From HLUCCA09 sp965277275 (GTDB lineage Bacteria; Pseudomonadota; Alphaproteobacteria; Rhodobacterales; Rhodobacteraceae): a DNA stretch of 64,000 nucleotides. The position numbers and the translations under genes are program-made. This document shows positions 9,960 to 18,059 of this stretch, in pieces; within the stretch, counting starts at the first letter, position 1; every line of letters begins with the position of its first letter. The notes under the pieces were generated by a model. That model had not been told where the DNA came from and did no database searches. It saw only the letters and a list, made by a program, of their open reading frames with translations. Location of the stretch: positions 930,001 to 994,000 of the forward strand of contig CBDICG010000001.1 of NCBI GenBank assembly GCA_965277275.1, read 5' to 3'.

Positions 9960-9992
9960 ATAGGGCCAATGGCAGGCATTGCATAAGTCCAG
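9960..9992 (-). promoter_or_regulatory. Candidate TauR-type direct repeats upstream of the aminotransferase operon
   Basis: Read on the minus strand, CTGGACTTAT (9983-9992) and TTGGCCCTAT (9960-9969) form a degenerate direct repeat 23 bp apart, about two helical turns. They lie 62-94 bases upstream of the aminotransferase start and between it and the divergent MocR regulator. From memory, the TauR target in Rhodobacter capsulatus was described as direct repeats of CTGGAC(T/C)TAA. The first copy fits this at nine of ten positions and the second at seven. Assignment to the adjacent regulator is inference. Confidence 0.5.
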
Positions 9993-10048
9993 ATTGGAGC
10001 TACGCTGCGAAACAGACCCACACCGGGTGTTTTCCGCCGAGGCCCTTC

Positions 10049-11521
10049 ATGACCGTGCCGATCGAGAGCTTCTTCCTGCTGCCCGAGCGCGACGGCACAT
10101 TGCAGCAGCGGATCAAGCGTCAGGTCGTGGAGGGCGTTCTCTCTGGGCGGTTTCCCAGGGGCGAGCGGCTGCCCTCGACGCGGGCTCTCGCCCGGCATCT
10201 CGGGATCAGCCGGATCACCGTGGCCTTCGCCTACACCGACCTCGTGGCCGACGATTTTCTCGTCTCCCGGGGGCGCTCGGGCTACTACGTGTCGGCCAGC
10301 GCACCGCGGACACCAGACCTGCCACACCAGCCTGCGCCATCTCCGGGCGGCCTCGACTGGTCGCGCCTGATCCGCAGGAAGCCGCCCGCCCCGACGCGGG
10401 TCGACCGGCCAACCGACTGGCAGCGCTATCCCTACCCGTTCATCTACGGCCAGCCGGACCCGACGCTGTTTGACAACGCGAACTGGCGCCAGTGTGCGCT
10501 GCAGGCGCTTGGACGGCGGGAATTCGATGCGCTGACGGCAGATCACTACGAGCGCGACGACCCGCAGCTCGTGGAGTACCTTCTGCGTCACATCCTGCCA
10601 CGGCGGGGGATCGCTGCGGGCCCGGAGAACGTGTTGCTGACGCTCGGCTCACAGAACGCGCTGTGGCTGACGGCCCAGTTGCTGCTGACGCCGCGCCGGA
10701 CCGCCGTGATCGAGAACCCCGGATACACGGGGCTGCGCGACGTCCTCGCGCAAACCGGCTGCCGCACGGTGCCCGTCGACGTGGACGACGGGGGCTTGCC
10801 GCTCGACGCGCTCCGGCACGATCCCGACGTGATCTTCGTCACTGCGGGTCACCAATGCCCCACCGGGGTGACGATGCCGCTCGAGCGCCGCCGCGCGCTG
10901 TTGGCCCATGCGATCGATCGCGGATGCGTCCTCGTCGAAGATGACTACGAGTTCGAGATGGACAGGCCCGGGGCCGCAGGGCCAGCGCTGAAAGCCCTCG
11001 ATGAGGCGGGGAGCGTGATCTATGCGGGGTCCTTTTCCAAAACGCTCTTTCCCGGGCTGCGCCTCGGCTACCTTGTGGCGCCGGAGCCCTTCGTGCAGCA
11101 CGCGCGTGCGCTTCGTGGCACTGTCCTGCGTCATCCGCCCGGCGTGATCCAGCGCACCGTGGCGAGCTTTCTCGCGCTCGGCCACTACGACACGCAGATC
11201 AAGCGGATGCGCAAGGCGGTGCAGGCCCGACGGGCAGAGATGGACGACGCGCTCCGGGCCTATGGCCTCCTGACCGCGCGAAACCTGCCGTGCGGAGGAT
11301 CCTCCTACTGGATGGCCGCGCCGGACGGGGTCGATACGGATACCCTGGCACTGCGGTTGCGCGCCAAGGGGGTCGTGATCGAGCCGGGGGCGGCCTTCTT
11401 CGACCCCGCCGCGCGCGACACCCGTCACTACCGCCTCGCCGTCTCGTCGATCCCCGCCGCCCGGATCCGCAGCGGCGTGGGCCTGATTGCGGACGAGATC
11501 GAAGCGATGCGGCAGGCATAG
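10049..11521 (+). CDS. MocR-type regulator: GntR wHTH fused to aminotransferase fold, TauR-like
   Basis: A 490-residue protein. Residues about 15-85 form a GntR winged helix (LPSTRALARHLGISRITV, then YTDLVADDFLVSRGRSGYYV). The rest is a class I aminotransferase-like domain with the PLP-lysine segment YAGSFSKTLFPGLRLGY. MocR proteins sense an amine or PLP adduct with this domain and usually activate a neighbouring aminotransferase gene. The first residues (VPIESFFLLPE) and the divergent position next to a Tpa-like gene recall TauR, the taurine activator. A TauR-like direct repeat lies in the 150-bp shared promoter region. PdxR- or GabR-type roles are the alternatives. Confidence 0.8.
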   Translation: MTVPIESFFLLPERDGTLQQRIKRQVVEGVLSGRFPRGERLPSTRALARHLGISRITVAFAYTDLVADDFLVSRGRSGYYVSASAPRTPDLPHQPAPSPGGLDWSRLIRRKPPAPTRVDRPTDWQRYPYPFIYGQPDPTLFDNANWRQCALQALGRREFDALTADHYERDDPQLVEYLLRHILPRRGIAAGPENVLLTLGSQNALWLTAQLLLTPRRTAVIENPGYTGLRDVLAQTGCRTVPVDVDDGGLPLDALRHDPDVIFVTAGHQCPTGVTMPLERRRALLAHAIDRGCVLVEDDYEFEMDRPGAAGPALKALDEAGSVIYAGSFSKTLFPGLRLGYLVAPEPFVQHARALRGTVLRHPPGVIQRTVASFLALGHYDTQIKRMRKAVQARRAEMDDALRAYGLLTARNLPCGGSSYWMAAPDGVDTDTLALRLRAKGVVIEPGAAFFDPAARDTRHYRLAVSSIPAARIRSGVGLIADEIEAMRQA

Positions 11522-11579
11522 CGCCCCTTCGCGCCGTCCCTGCGGCCCTCGGCGGCTCAGCGGCTCAGCCGCAGGCGTA

Positions 11580-11972
11580 TCAGGGCGCCTCGGCCTCGCT
11601 TTCCTGCACCTTCCGGGCCGCGCGGAAGCATTCGAGCGCCTGGGGCACGCCACAATAGATCCCGATGACGTGGATGATGGCGCGGATCTCGTCCCAGCTG
11701 ACACCGTTGTTGCGCGCGCCCCGGCAGTGCAGCTCCCACTCGTGCATCTTGCCCAACGCACCGATCATGGAGAGGTTCATCATGCTGCGGGTCTTGGCGT
11801 CGATCACGTCGTCGCCCCAGCCAAAGCCCCAGCACCACGCTGTCATGGCCTCCTGAAACGGGCGGGAGAAGTCGTCCGCCGCCGCCAGACTCTTTTCCAC
11901 GTAGGCGTCGCCGAGCGTGGCTTTTCGCTGTGCGAGCCCCTTGAGGAAGAGGTCTTCGTCAAACGTGCTCAT
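11580..11972 (-). CDS. Carboxymuconolactone decarboxylase (CMD)-family protein
   Basis: A small 130-residue, all-helical protein. The segment DAKTRSMMNLSMIGALGKMHEWELHCRGARNNGVSWDEIRAIIHVIGIYCGVP is the CMD core. The family includes PcaC and AhpD-like peroxidase reductants. The AhpD CxxC pair is absent: the only cysteines are well apart. It is the last gene of a leftward group with the GFA, Rieske and RpiR genes, starting 3 bases after the GFA gene stop. Its specific reaction cannot be told. It converges on the MocR regulator gene, with a 58-bp gap that contains a short GC stem but no T-run. Confidence 0.8.
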   Translation of the reverse strand: MSTFDEDLFLKGLAQRKATLGDAYVEKSLAAADDFSRPFQEAMTAWCWGFGWGDDVIDAKTRSMMNLSMIGALGKMHEWELHCRGARNNGVSWDEIRAIIHVIGIYCGVPQALECFRAARKVQESEAEAP

Positions 11973-11975
11973 GGG

Positions 11976-12398
11976 TCAGGTTTCCTTCTGGCTGGGCACG
12001 CTGAACGGGCCTCTGTGGGGGTGCTTGGGCAGATCGTCTTCGATCCGGAGCCACGGAACCCGCTCGGCCCAGTGGACGTGGGATTCCGGGACAAACAGCG
12101 CCGGGTCGTCGAGCGTTGCCGCATAGATGTGGATCTCGCCGGGCCAGCGCGTGGACATGTAGCTGAGAGGGGTGCCGCAATCAGCGCAGAACCCGCGCGT
12201 GGTGCCCGGAGAGGACGCCCGAAACGCGCGTTGCCCCTGCCAATCCACGCTCACCTTGGAAAAGCCGAGAAAGCTCGCCATCGGTGCGCCCGTCACCCGG
12301 CGGCAGCTCTCGCAATGGCAATGGGCCGACCAGAAGGGGGAGGACGTCGCGCGGTAGCGGATGGCGCCGCACGCGCAGCGCCCGGTCAGGCCGGGCAT
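11976..12398 (-). CDS. GFA/CENP-V-family zinc protein
   Basis: A 140-residue protein with the family's cysteines in order: GRCACGAIRY near the start, HCHCESCRR around residue 28 and GFCADCGTPL around residue 70. The fold binds structural zinc through these cysteines. The founding member was described as a glutathione-dependent formaldehyde-activating enzyme, though that role is disputed and many relatives have unknown substrates. Position 6 bases downstream of a Rieske demethylase, whose reaction releases formaldehyde, makes a role in handling formaldehyde or its glutathione adduct attractive, but this is inference. Confidence 0.8.
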   Translation of the reverse strand: MPGLTGRCACGAIRYRATSSPFWSAHCHCESCRRVTGAPMASFLGFSKVSVDWQGQRAFRASSPGTTRGFCADCGTPLSYMSTRWPGEIHIYAATLDDPALFVPESHVHWAERVPWLRIEDDLPKHPHRGPFSVPSQKET

Positions 12399-12404
12399 GC
12401 TTGG

Positions 12405-13493
12405 CTAGCCATCGATCCCCTCGCGCATCCACCGTTGCAGATGCAGGATAGAATGCTCGGAGTTCACGCCGCAACCGGGATCGACCACGAGCGGCCCCGG
12501 CACATAGCCGCGTGACGTCAGCCCGCGCTGGACGCTTTCGACGAGGCTGATGTCTTCCTCGACGGTGGTCGCGCGGTCCTGTTCGGCCATCCGGCGCACG
12601 GTCTCGTTGTCCTCTCCGCCGACGGAGTACCAGCCGCGCCACACCACCACCCGCCCGGCATCCAAGGGGCGCCAGTGGTAGGTGTTGAGCAAGTTACCCG
12701 GGTAGACCTGGAACGACACCATCGGCCACAGGAACCACGACGAATACCTGTCGTTGTTGGGCAGGCCGCTCTCGATGTCGTAGCTCATACGGTCGAGATC
12801 GGAGCATTCGGTGGTGTGGCGCAGGCAGTAGCCCTGCGGCTGGATATCGTAGGTCTCGGGCTTGATGACGCCGGTTGCGAAGGTCGGATGGTTGAGGGTG
12901 CAGTGATAGCACTCCGAATAATTCTCGACGGATACCTTCCAGTTGCAACGCTCGTGGATCTCGACCCATTCGAGCGGCTTCAGCTCCGCCCAGTGGGGAA
13001 TGAAGCTTTCAAGCTCGGCGCGGACGTTCGGGAACCACGCCTCCATCTCGCGGGCGTCGGGATCGAGGTTGACGAAGATGAAGCCGAGGAAGAGCTCGGT
13101 CTTGACCTCCGTCAGGCAGATCTTCGATTTGTCGAAGCCGGGCACCGCGTTGATATTGGGCCCTGCGCGGAGCCCTCCGGTGAGCTCATAGGTCCAGGAG
13201 TGGTAGGGGCAGACGACGACCCGCGTGGTGCCCGTGCCGCTGACGAGTTGATGCGCGCGATGCTGGCAGACATTGTAGAAGGTGCGGATGACCCCATCGC
13301 GCCCCTTGATGCAAAAGAGGCTCTCGCCCGCCATCTCGAACGCGAAATAGTCGCCCGTGTTCTCGACCTGGCTGACGTGCCCCGCCAACTGCCATGTACG
13401 AGCGAGCAGGCCCAGCTTTTCCGCCTCGTACACCGCCGGATCGGTGTAATAGCGAGCCTCAAGCGAGCGGATCGGCTGAAGTTCCACGTTCAT
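12405..13493 (-). CDS. Rieske non-haem iron oxygenase alpha subunit, probable quaternary-amine N-demethylase (CntA/Stc2/GbcA type)
   Basis: A 362-residue oxygenase subunit. The Rieske cluster ligands are C76-x-H78 and C95-P-Y-H98. The mononuclear site reads NYSECYHCTLNHP: H197 and H202 are iron ligands and E194 sits where CntA (carnitine), Stc2 (stachydrine) and GbcA (glycine betaine) have their bridging Glu. D314 (EEDISLVE) would complete the triad. These enzymes remove a methyl group from, or cleave, quaternary amines using electrons from a separate reductase. No reductase gene is nearby. The frame is open well upstream, but the ATG at 13493 overlaps the RpiR stop by four bases (ATGA), showing translational coupling. 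The HpbD-like epimerase across the divergent promoter favours a proline-betaine-type substrate. Confidence 0.85.
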   Translation of the reverse strand: MNVELQPIRSLEARYYTDPAVYEAEKLGLLARTWQLAGHVSQVENTGDYFAFEMAGESLFCIKGRDGVIRTFYNVCQHRAHQLVSGTGTTRVVVCPYHSWTYELTGGLRAGPNINAVPGFDKSKICLTEVKTELFLGFIFVNLDPDAREMEAWFPNVRAELESFIPHWAELKPLEWVEIHERCNWKVSVENYSECYHCTLNHPTFATGVIKPETYDIQPQGYCLRHTTECSDLDRMSYDIESGLPNNDRYSSWFLWPMVSFQVYPGNLLNTYHWRPLDAGRVVVWRGWYSVGGEDNETVRRMAEQDRATTVEEDISLVESVQRGLTSRGYVPGPLVVDPGCGVNSEHSILHLQRWMREGIDG

Positions 13494-14377
13494 TCGGGAT
13501 CCTCGGTGTAGATGCCAAGCTGGTGGCGGCGGCGATGGAAAGTCTCGACCCGGGCGACGATCTCTTCGTCGGCCACGGCGATCACGAAGCTCAGGAGCAT
13601 TTCGAGCACCGCGATCGTGGCGACGGACGACGGGAAGAATTGCGGCGTGTCGGCGGAGACGACGAAGGCGTGGTCCGCACCGATGACGATCGGGCTCGCC
13701 GGGCTGTCGGAAATCGAAACGACCGTAAGCCCCTGCTCCCGCGCGATCCGCACGCCCTCGACCACCTCGGAGCGGAACGGGCGGCAGGTCATCGCGATCA
13801 GAACATCGCGTTTGTCCGCCCAGGCCAGATCGTCGACCGCCGTTGAGCCGGGGCGCGGGATCGCGTGAAAGTCGGTCATGCCCGTCGAGGCGAGATAGGT
13901 GAAGTTGCGCGCGTTGGAGCTGTTGACGCCCACGCCCAGCACGAAGATCTGCCGGCCGTTCCAGATCGCCTCGGCCGCCGCCTTGAGATCCTCCGCGCTG
14001 ATCCTCGCGTAGGTGGCTTCGAGGTTCTGGATCGCGGCCCCTGCCATATCGGCATAGAGCCCGCCGAGATCGCCTGATTTGCGGATGTCCTGCAACCAGC
14101 GCGCCCGATCCGTGAAACTCGCCGCGCCCCGGCGGATGGCCTCGCGGAAAGGGGCGCGGAAATCCTCGTAGCCCTCGAACCCGACCTGCCGCGCCATCCG
14201 CACGAAGGTGTTGGGCTTGACCTTTGCCGCTTCCGCGATCTCCCGCACGGTGGAGACACCCACGTCGCGGGGGTTCTCCAGCACGTAGCGGGCAGCCTTC
14301 TGCGCCTCGGGCGTCAGTGCGTCCCATTCTGCGCCCAAGCGATCCAAAACCCGCTGCGATACATCTGTGCCATTCAT
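13490..14377 (-). CDS. MurR/RpiR-family transcriptional regulator
   Basis: A 295-residue regulator with an N-terminal RpiR helix-turn-helix (about residues 1-80; TVREIAEAAKVKPNTFVRMARQVGF) and a SIS sugar-isomerase-type ligand domain (about 120-260; IFVLGVGVNSSNARNF, ISDSPASPIVIGADHA). SIS domains usually bind phosphosugars, but RpiR members near amine catabolic genes are known in this group. It is the first gene of the leftward Rieske/GFA/CMD operon and faces the DMGDH/epimerase/aminotransferase operon. A pair of near-identical 14-bp sites lies at its own 5' end and in the shared promoter, which suggests autoregulation and control of both arms. Confidence 0.9.
   Translation of the reverse strand: MNGTDVSQRVLDRLGAEWDALTPEAQKAARYVLENPRDVGVSTVREIAEAAKVKPNTFVRMARQVGFEGYEDFRAPFREAIRRGAASFTDRARWLQDIRKSGDLGGLYADMAGAAIQNLEATYARISAEDLKAAAEAIWNGRQIFVLGVGVNSSNARNFTYLASTGMTDFHAIPRPGSTAVDDLAWADKRDVLIAMTCRPFRSEVVEGVRIAREQGLTVVSISDSPASPIVIGADHAFVVSADTPQFFPSSVATIAVLEMLLSFVIAVADEEIVARVETFHRRRHQLGIYTEDPE
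14358..14371 (+). promoter_or_regulatory. Candidate RpiR operator, site A
   Basis: GATACATCTGTGCC lies inside the first codons of the RpiR gene. It repeats site B at 14388 with one mismatch, with starts exactly 30 bp apart (about three helical turns). The core ACATCTGT is a near-palindrome. Binding by the adjacent RpiR protein is inferred from position and from reuse of the motif upstream of the BCCT gene. Confidence 0.55.
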
Positions 14378-14379
14378 GA

Positions 14380-14408
14380 TTGACAGTGATACATATGTGC
14401 CCTAACCC
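14380..14408 (+). promoter_or_regulatory. Candidate promoter of the DMGDH/epimerase operon, with operator site B in its spacer
   Basis: TTGACA at 14380-14385 is a perfect -35 box. After 17 bases, TAACCC at 14403-14408 could serve as a weak -10 box. The spacer contains GATACATATGTGCC (14388-14401) with the perfect palindrome ACATATGT, placed where a bound repressor would block RNA polymerase. The start codon of the rightward gene follows at 14471. Promoter strength and polarity are inferred only from the boxes. Confidence 0.5.
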
Positions 14409-14470
14409 TGTCGAGCAGATTTCGACACCCCTGCGCCTCCCCGCCAGCCCCTGCCCGCAAGGATCCCGCG

Positions 14471-16930
14471 ATGTCCGACAAGCCCCTGCCCAGCCACGCC
14501 CGCGTCGTGATCGTCGGCGGCGGTATCATGGGCGTCGGCCTCGCGTATCACCTCAGTAACGAGGGCTGGGGTCCAGAGGTGGTCCTGCTCGAAAAGGCAG
14601 AGCTGACGAGCGGCTCCACATGGCACGCGGCGGGCCAGATCACGCATTCGACCTCGTCCTTCTCGCTGGGCAAATGCGTCGACTACAACATCGGCCTCTA
14701 TTCCGGCGCGCTGGAGGCCGAGACGGGCCAGCCTGTAACGTGGCATGGCTGCGGCTCCTTCCGCCTCGCCTACACCGACGACGAGATGGACTGGCTGCGC
14801 CACACCCTCTCCGTCGCCCGGTCGCTCGGCTTCAACATCGAGCTGGTCGGGCCGGAGCGGGTGGCCGAGCTGCACCCGTTCTACAACCTCGACGGCGTGC
14901 TGGGCGCGCTGCACACCCCGGACGACGGCCATGTCGACCCGACGAACGTCACGATGTCCATGGCCGCGGGCGCGCGCGCCAAGGGCGTGCGGATCGTGCG
15001 GCGCTGCCGGACGACGAACATCACGCAGGATGCCTCGGGCGAATGGGTTGTCGAGACGGAGCGCGGCACGATCCGCTGCGCGCACGTCGTGAATGCCGGA
15101 GGCACCTACGCGCGCCAGATGGGTGAGTGGTCCGGCCTGCAACTGCCGATGACCTCCATGACGCACCATTACTTCGTCACCGAAAATGTGCCTGAATTCA
15201 TGGATTTGGAGCTCGAACTTCCGGTGATACGTGATGATCGCAAGGTCTCTGGCTACATTCGCATGGAGCAGAAACGCGGGCTCATCGGGATCTACGAAAA
15301 GGCCAACCCCAACACCGTGTGGGAGGATCACTGCCCGTGGGAGGCGGAGAACGAGCTTTTCGATGCCGATTACGACCGCATCATGCCCTGGCTCGAGGAG
15401 AGCCTGAACCGGATGCCGATCTTCGCCGAGCTCGGTATCACCCGCGAGGTGCACGGCGCGATCAGCCACCCGCCCGACGGCAACCCGCTGATCGGCCCCG
15501 CGCCCGGCGTGCGCAATTACTGGTGCTGCTGCGGCACCCAGATCGGCATCGGCTGGGGCCCCGGCCTGACGCGCGAGCTGGCGCGCTGGATGGTCCACGG
15601 GGCGGCCGACATCAACATGCGCGACTACGATCCCCGCCGCTTCGGCGCCTACGCCACGAAGGACTGGCAGGTGATCAAGGCCAAGGAGGATTACTGCCTC
15701 CGCCACGAGATCCCGTTCCCCCACTTCAACCGCCTCGCCGGGCGCCCGATCAAGCCCTCGCCGATCCATGACCTGCTGAGGTCCAAGGGCGCTGTCTTCG
15801 AAGAGGTCTATGGCTTCGAGCGCCCGCGCTGGTTCGCCAAAGACGGCATCGCGCAGGAGGATCACTATTCTTTCCGCCGCAACGAGCTCCACGATCTCGT
15901 GGGGGCCGAGGTCCGTGCCGTGCGCGAGCGCGTCGGCATCATGGATGTGACCGCCTTCACGAAGGTGCTTGTGGAGGGGCCGGACGCCCGCGCCCTCCTC
16001 GACCGGCTCACCGCGAACCGCCTGCCCAAGAAGGACGGCGGCATCGCGCTCACCCACATGCTGAACGCGGCAGGCCGGATCGAGCTGGAAACGACCGTCC
16101 TGCGGATGGGCGCCGAGCGCTACTACCTCGTCTGCGCGGCGTTCTTCGAGCAGCGCCTGCTCGATCATCTGGACAAGCACCGGGGCACCGCGGATGTCAC
16201 CGTTGCGGCGGTCTCGGAGGAATGGTCGGCCCTCACGATCAACGGCCCCCGCGCGCGCGATGTGCTGGCCGGGGCCACCCCCGCCCCCCTCGACAATGCG
16301 CACTTCCGCTGGCTCACGGCGCAGCAGATCGAGGTCGCGGGCCACAAGGTCTGGGCGATGCGGATGTCCTATGCGGGCGAGCTTGGCTGGGAGCTGCATA
16401 TGCCGAACGCCGCGTGCGTCGATGTCTACACTGCGCTCTGGGCCAGCGGGCAAGCTCACGGCATGGTCGACTACGGCTCCTTCGCGATGAACGTTCTGCG
16501 GATGGAAAAGGGCTTCAAGGGCGCGGGCGAGCTGACCAACGAGGTCACCCTGCGCGAGGCCGATGTGCTGCGCTTCGCCAGGGCGGACAAGGATTACATC
16601 GGTCGGGACGAGACCCTTGCGGAGAACCCGCGCTGGCTCTGCGTGCTGCTGGAGGTCGAGCCCGACGGCGAGGTCGACGGGCATGGCGGCGAGGCGGTTT
16701 TACTGGGCGGCCACGTGGTCGGCTCCACCGCGTCGGTCGCCTATGGCCACACGGTCGGAAAGATCCTCGCCTTTGCCTACGTCACCCCCGAGGCCGCTGC
16801 GCCGGACACCGCGCTGGAGGTCGTCATCCACGGCACACCCCGTGCCGCGATGGTCCGCGCCGATCCACCCTACGACCCCGAGAGCCTCCTGCCCCGCACC
16901 GACGCCAAGGTGGCCGAGCCCGCCGAGTAG
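14471..16930 (+). CDS. DMGDH-like FAD and folate demethylase (GcvT family), copy 2
   Basis: An 819-residue enzyme with the same plan as copy 1. It has a DAO FAD domain from residue 11 (VVIVGGGIMGVGLAYHL), a GSTWHAAG motif with the presumed flavin-linking His52, and a C-terminal GcvT/GcvT_C unit (GELGWELHMP, RMEKGFKGAGEL) for transfer of C1 to tetrahydrofolate. It is the first gene of a rightward operon with the epimerase (21 bases on) and the class III aminotransferase. Opposite the Rieske demethylase, it would act on the tertiary or secondary N-methyl product, for example N-methylproline or dimethylglycine. GTAGCG-type ribosome-binding signal is weak; AAGGAT about 5-10 bases before the ATG is the best candidate. 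Confidence 0.88.
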   Translation: MSDKPLPSHARVVIVGGGIMGVGLAYHLSNEGWGPEVVLLEKAELTSGSTWHAAGQITHSTSSFSLGKCVDYNIGLYSGALEAETGQPVTWHGCGSFRLAYTDDEMDWLRHTLSVARSLGFNIELVGPERVAELHPFYNLDGVLGALHTPDDGHVDPTNVTMSMAAGARAKGVRIVRRCRTTNITQDASGEWVVETERGTIRCAHVVNAGGTYARQMGEWSGLQLPMTSMTHHYFVTENVPEFMDLELELPVIRDDRKVSGYIRMEQKRGLIGIYEKANPNTVWEDHCPWEAENELFDADYDRIMPWLEESLNRMPIFAELGITREVHGAISHPPDGNPLIGPAPGVRNYWCCCGTQIGIGWGPGLTRELARWMVHGAADINMRDYDPRRFGAYATKDWQVIKAKEDYCLRHEIPFPHFNRLAGRPIKPSPIHDLLRSKGAVFEEVYGFERPRWFAKDGIAQEDHYSFRRNELHDLVGAEVRAVRERVGIMDVTAFTKVLVEGPDARALLDRLTANRLPKKDGGIALTHMLNAAGRIELETTVLRMGAERYYLVCAAFFEQRLLDHLDKHRGTADVTVAAVSEEWSALTINGPRARDVLAGATPAPLDNAHFRWLTAQQIEVAGHKVWAMRMSYAGELGWELHMPNAACVDVYTALWASGQAHGMVDYGSFAMNVLRMEKGFKGAGELTNEVTLREADVLRFARADKDYIGRDETLAENPRWLCVLLEVEPDGEVDGHGGEAVLLGGHVVGSTASVAYGHTVGKILAFAYVTPEAAAPDTALEVVIHGTPRAAMVRADPPYDPESLLPRTDAKVAEPAE

Positions 16931-16951
16931 CGCGCCCAAAGGACCGGGCCC

Positions 16952-18055
16952 ATGAAGATCACGCGCCTTTCCCTCTGGCATGTGCCGCTGACAAGCCACG
17001 AGACGTACTACATGGCCGCGGGCAAGACCTGCGCGACGGTCGAGACAGCCGTCCTTGCGATCGACACGGACGAGGGCATCACCGGCTGGGGCGAGGTGTG
17101 CCCGATCCCGCATTACCTGCCCGCCTATGCCCGTGGTGTCGGCCCGGCGCTGACCGAGATGGCCGGTGAGCTGCTCGGCGCGGATCCTGTCGGCCCCGAG
17201 GCGCTGATCGCCAAGGCAGACCGCTGGCTGCCCGGCCACGTCTACGCCAAATCCGCCCTCGACATCGCGCTTTGGGACATCACGGGCAAGGCGGCGGGCC
17301 TGCCGCTCCATGCGCTGGTTGGGGGCAGACAGGCCGAGAGCCTGCCGCTCTATCACTCCATCACCTGCGTCGCGCCCGACGAGATGGCGCGCATGGCGCG
17401 CGAGGCGCAGGCGTCCGGGATGACCCAGTTCCAGGCCAAGCTCGGTGCGACGGGCGATTGGCACACCGATGTCGAACGCCTGATCGCGGTGCGCGAGGCC
17501 GTGGGCACCGGCCCGCTTGTCTATGGCGACTGGAACTGTGGAAACACGACACTTGATGCGAGCCGGGTGGGCCGCGCAGTCGCCCATCTCGACATCATGC
17601 TGGAGCAGCCCTGCCCGACGATTGCCGAATGTGCCCGCGTGCGCGCGGCAACGGGCTTGCCCATGAAACTCGACGAGACCGCCCATGACACCGCCACCTT
17701 GCTCGAAGGCGCCGAACTTGGCTGTCTCGATGCCGTCGCGTTGAAGCTTTCGAAGTTCGGCGGGCTCTCGGCCCTGCGCCGCGCGCGCGACCTCTGCCTG
17801 CACCTCGGCGCGAAGATGTGCATCGAGGATACCTGGGGCAGCGATATCGCCATGGCGGCCGCGCTTCATCTGGCGGCCGCGACGCCGCCGCAAGCGCTCC
17901 TGAACGTCTGCGATCTTTCGGGTTACGTGTATCCCCGGCTGGACCCGGGCGCGCCCTCGCGCAAGGATGGGCGCATCCGCCCCCCCGAAGGCCCGGGCCT
18001 CGGTGTCGCGCCCGACCGCACCGGCCTCGGCGCCCCCGACCTGATCCTGGAGTGA
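16952..18055 (+). CDS. Enolase-superfamily (MR/MLE subgroup) protein, HpbD-like amino-acid-betaine epimerase
   Basis: A 367-residue protein with the MR/MLE capping domain and barrel. Predicted active-site residues are Lys163 (FQAKLG), metal ligands Asp193 (YGDWNCG), Glu218 (MLEQPC) and D241/E242 (KLDET), and Lys265 (ALKLSKFGG). Lysines on both faces fit 1,1-proton transfer, meaning racemisation or epimerisation. Capping-domain features (WGEVCPIPHYLPAYARG) resemble HpbD, the hydroxyproline-betaine/proline-betaine epimerase, as I remember it. The Rieske and DMGDH-like neighbours fit a betaine pathway. A cis-3-hydroxyproline dehydratase or an unrelated acid-sugar enzyme cannot be ruled out without structure-based grouping. 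Confidence 0.7.
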   Translation: MKITRLSLWHVPLTSHETYYMAAGKTCATVETAVLAIDTDEGITGWGEVCPIPHYLPAYARGVGPALTEMAGELLGADPVGPEALIAKADRWLPGHVYAKSALDIALWDITGKAAGLPLHALVGGRQAESLPLYHSITCVAPDEMARMAREAQASGMTQFQAKLGATGDWHTDVERLIAVREAVGTGPLVYGDWNCGNTTLDASRVGRAVAHLDIMLEQPCPTIAECARVRAATGLPMKLDETAHDTATLLEGAELGCLDAVALKLSKFGGLSALRRARDLCLHLGAKMCIEDTWGSDIAMAAALHLAAATPPQALLNVCDLSGYVYPRLDPGAPSRKDGRIRPPEGPGLGVAPDRTGLGAPDLILE

Positions 18056-18059
18056 GTCC

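Noticed and set aside
11487..12515. Rightward frame over the CMD and GFA genes
   Set aside because: Antisense to two genes with clear cysteine motifs and correct starts.
14402..16684. Long antisense frame opposite DMGDH copy 2 (about 760 codons)
   Set aside because: Shadow of the coding strand; the protein has no motif and would overlap the RpiR/DMGDH promoter.
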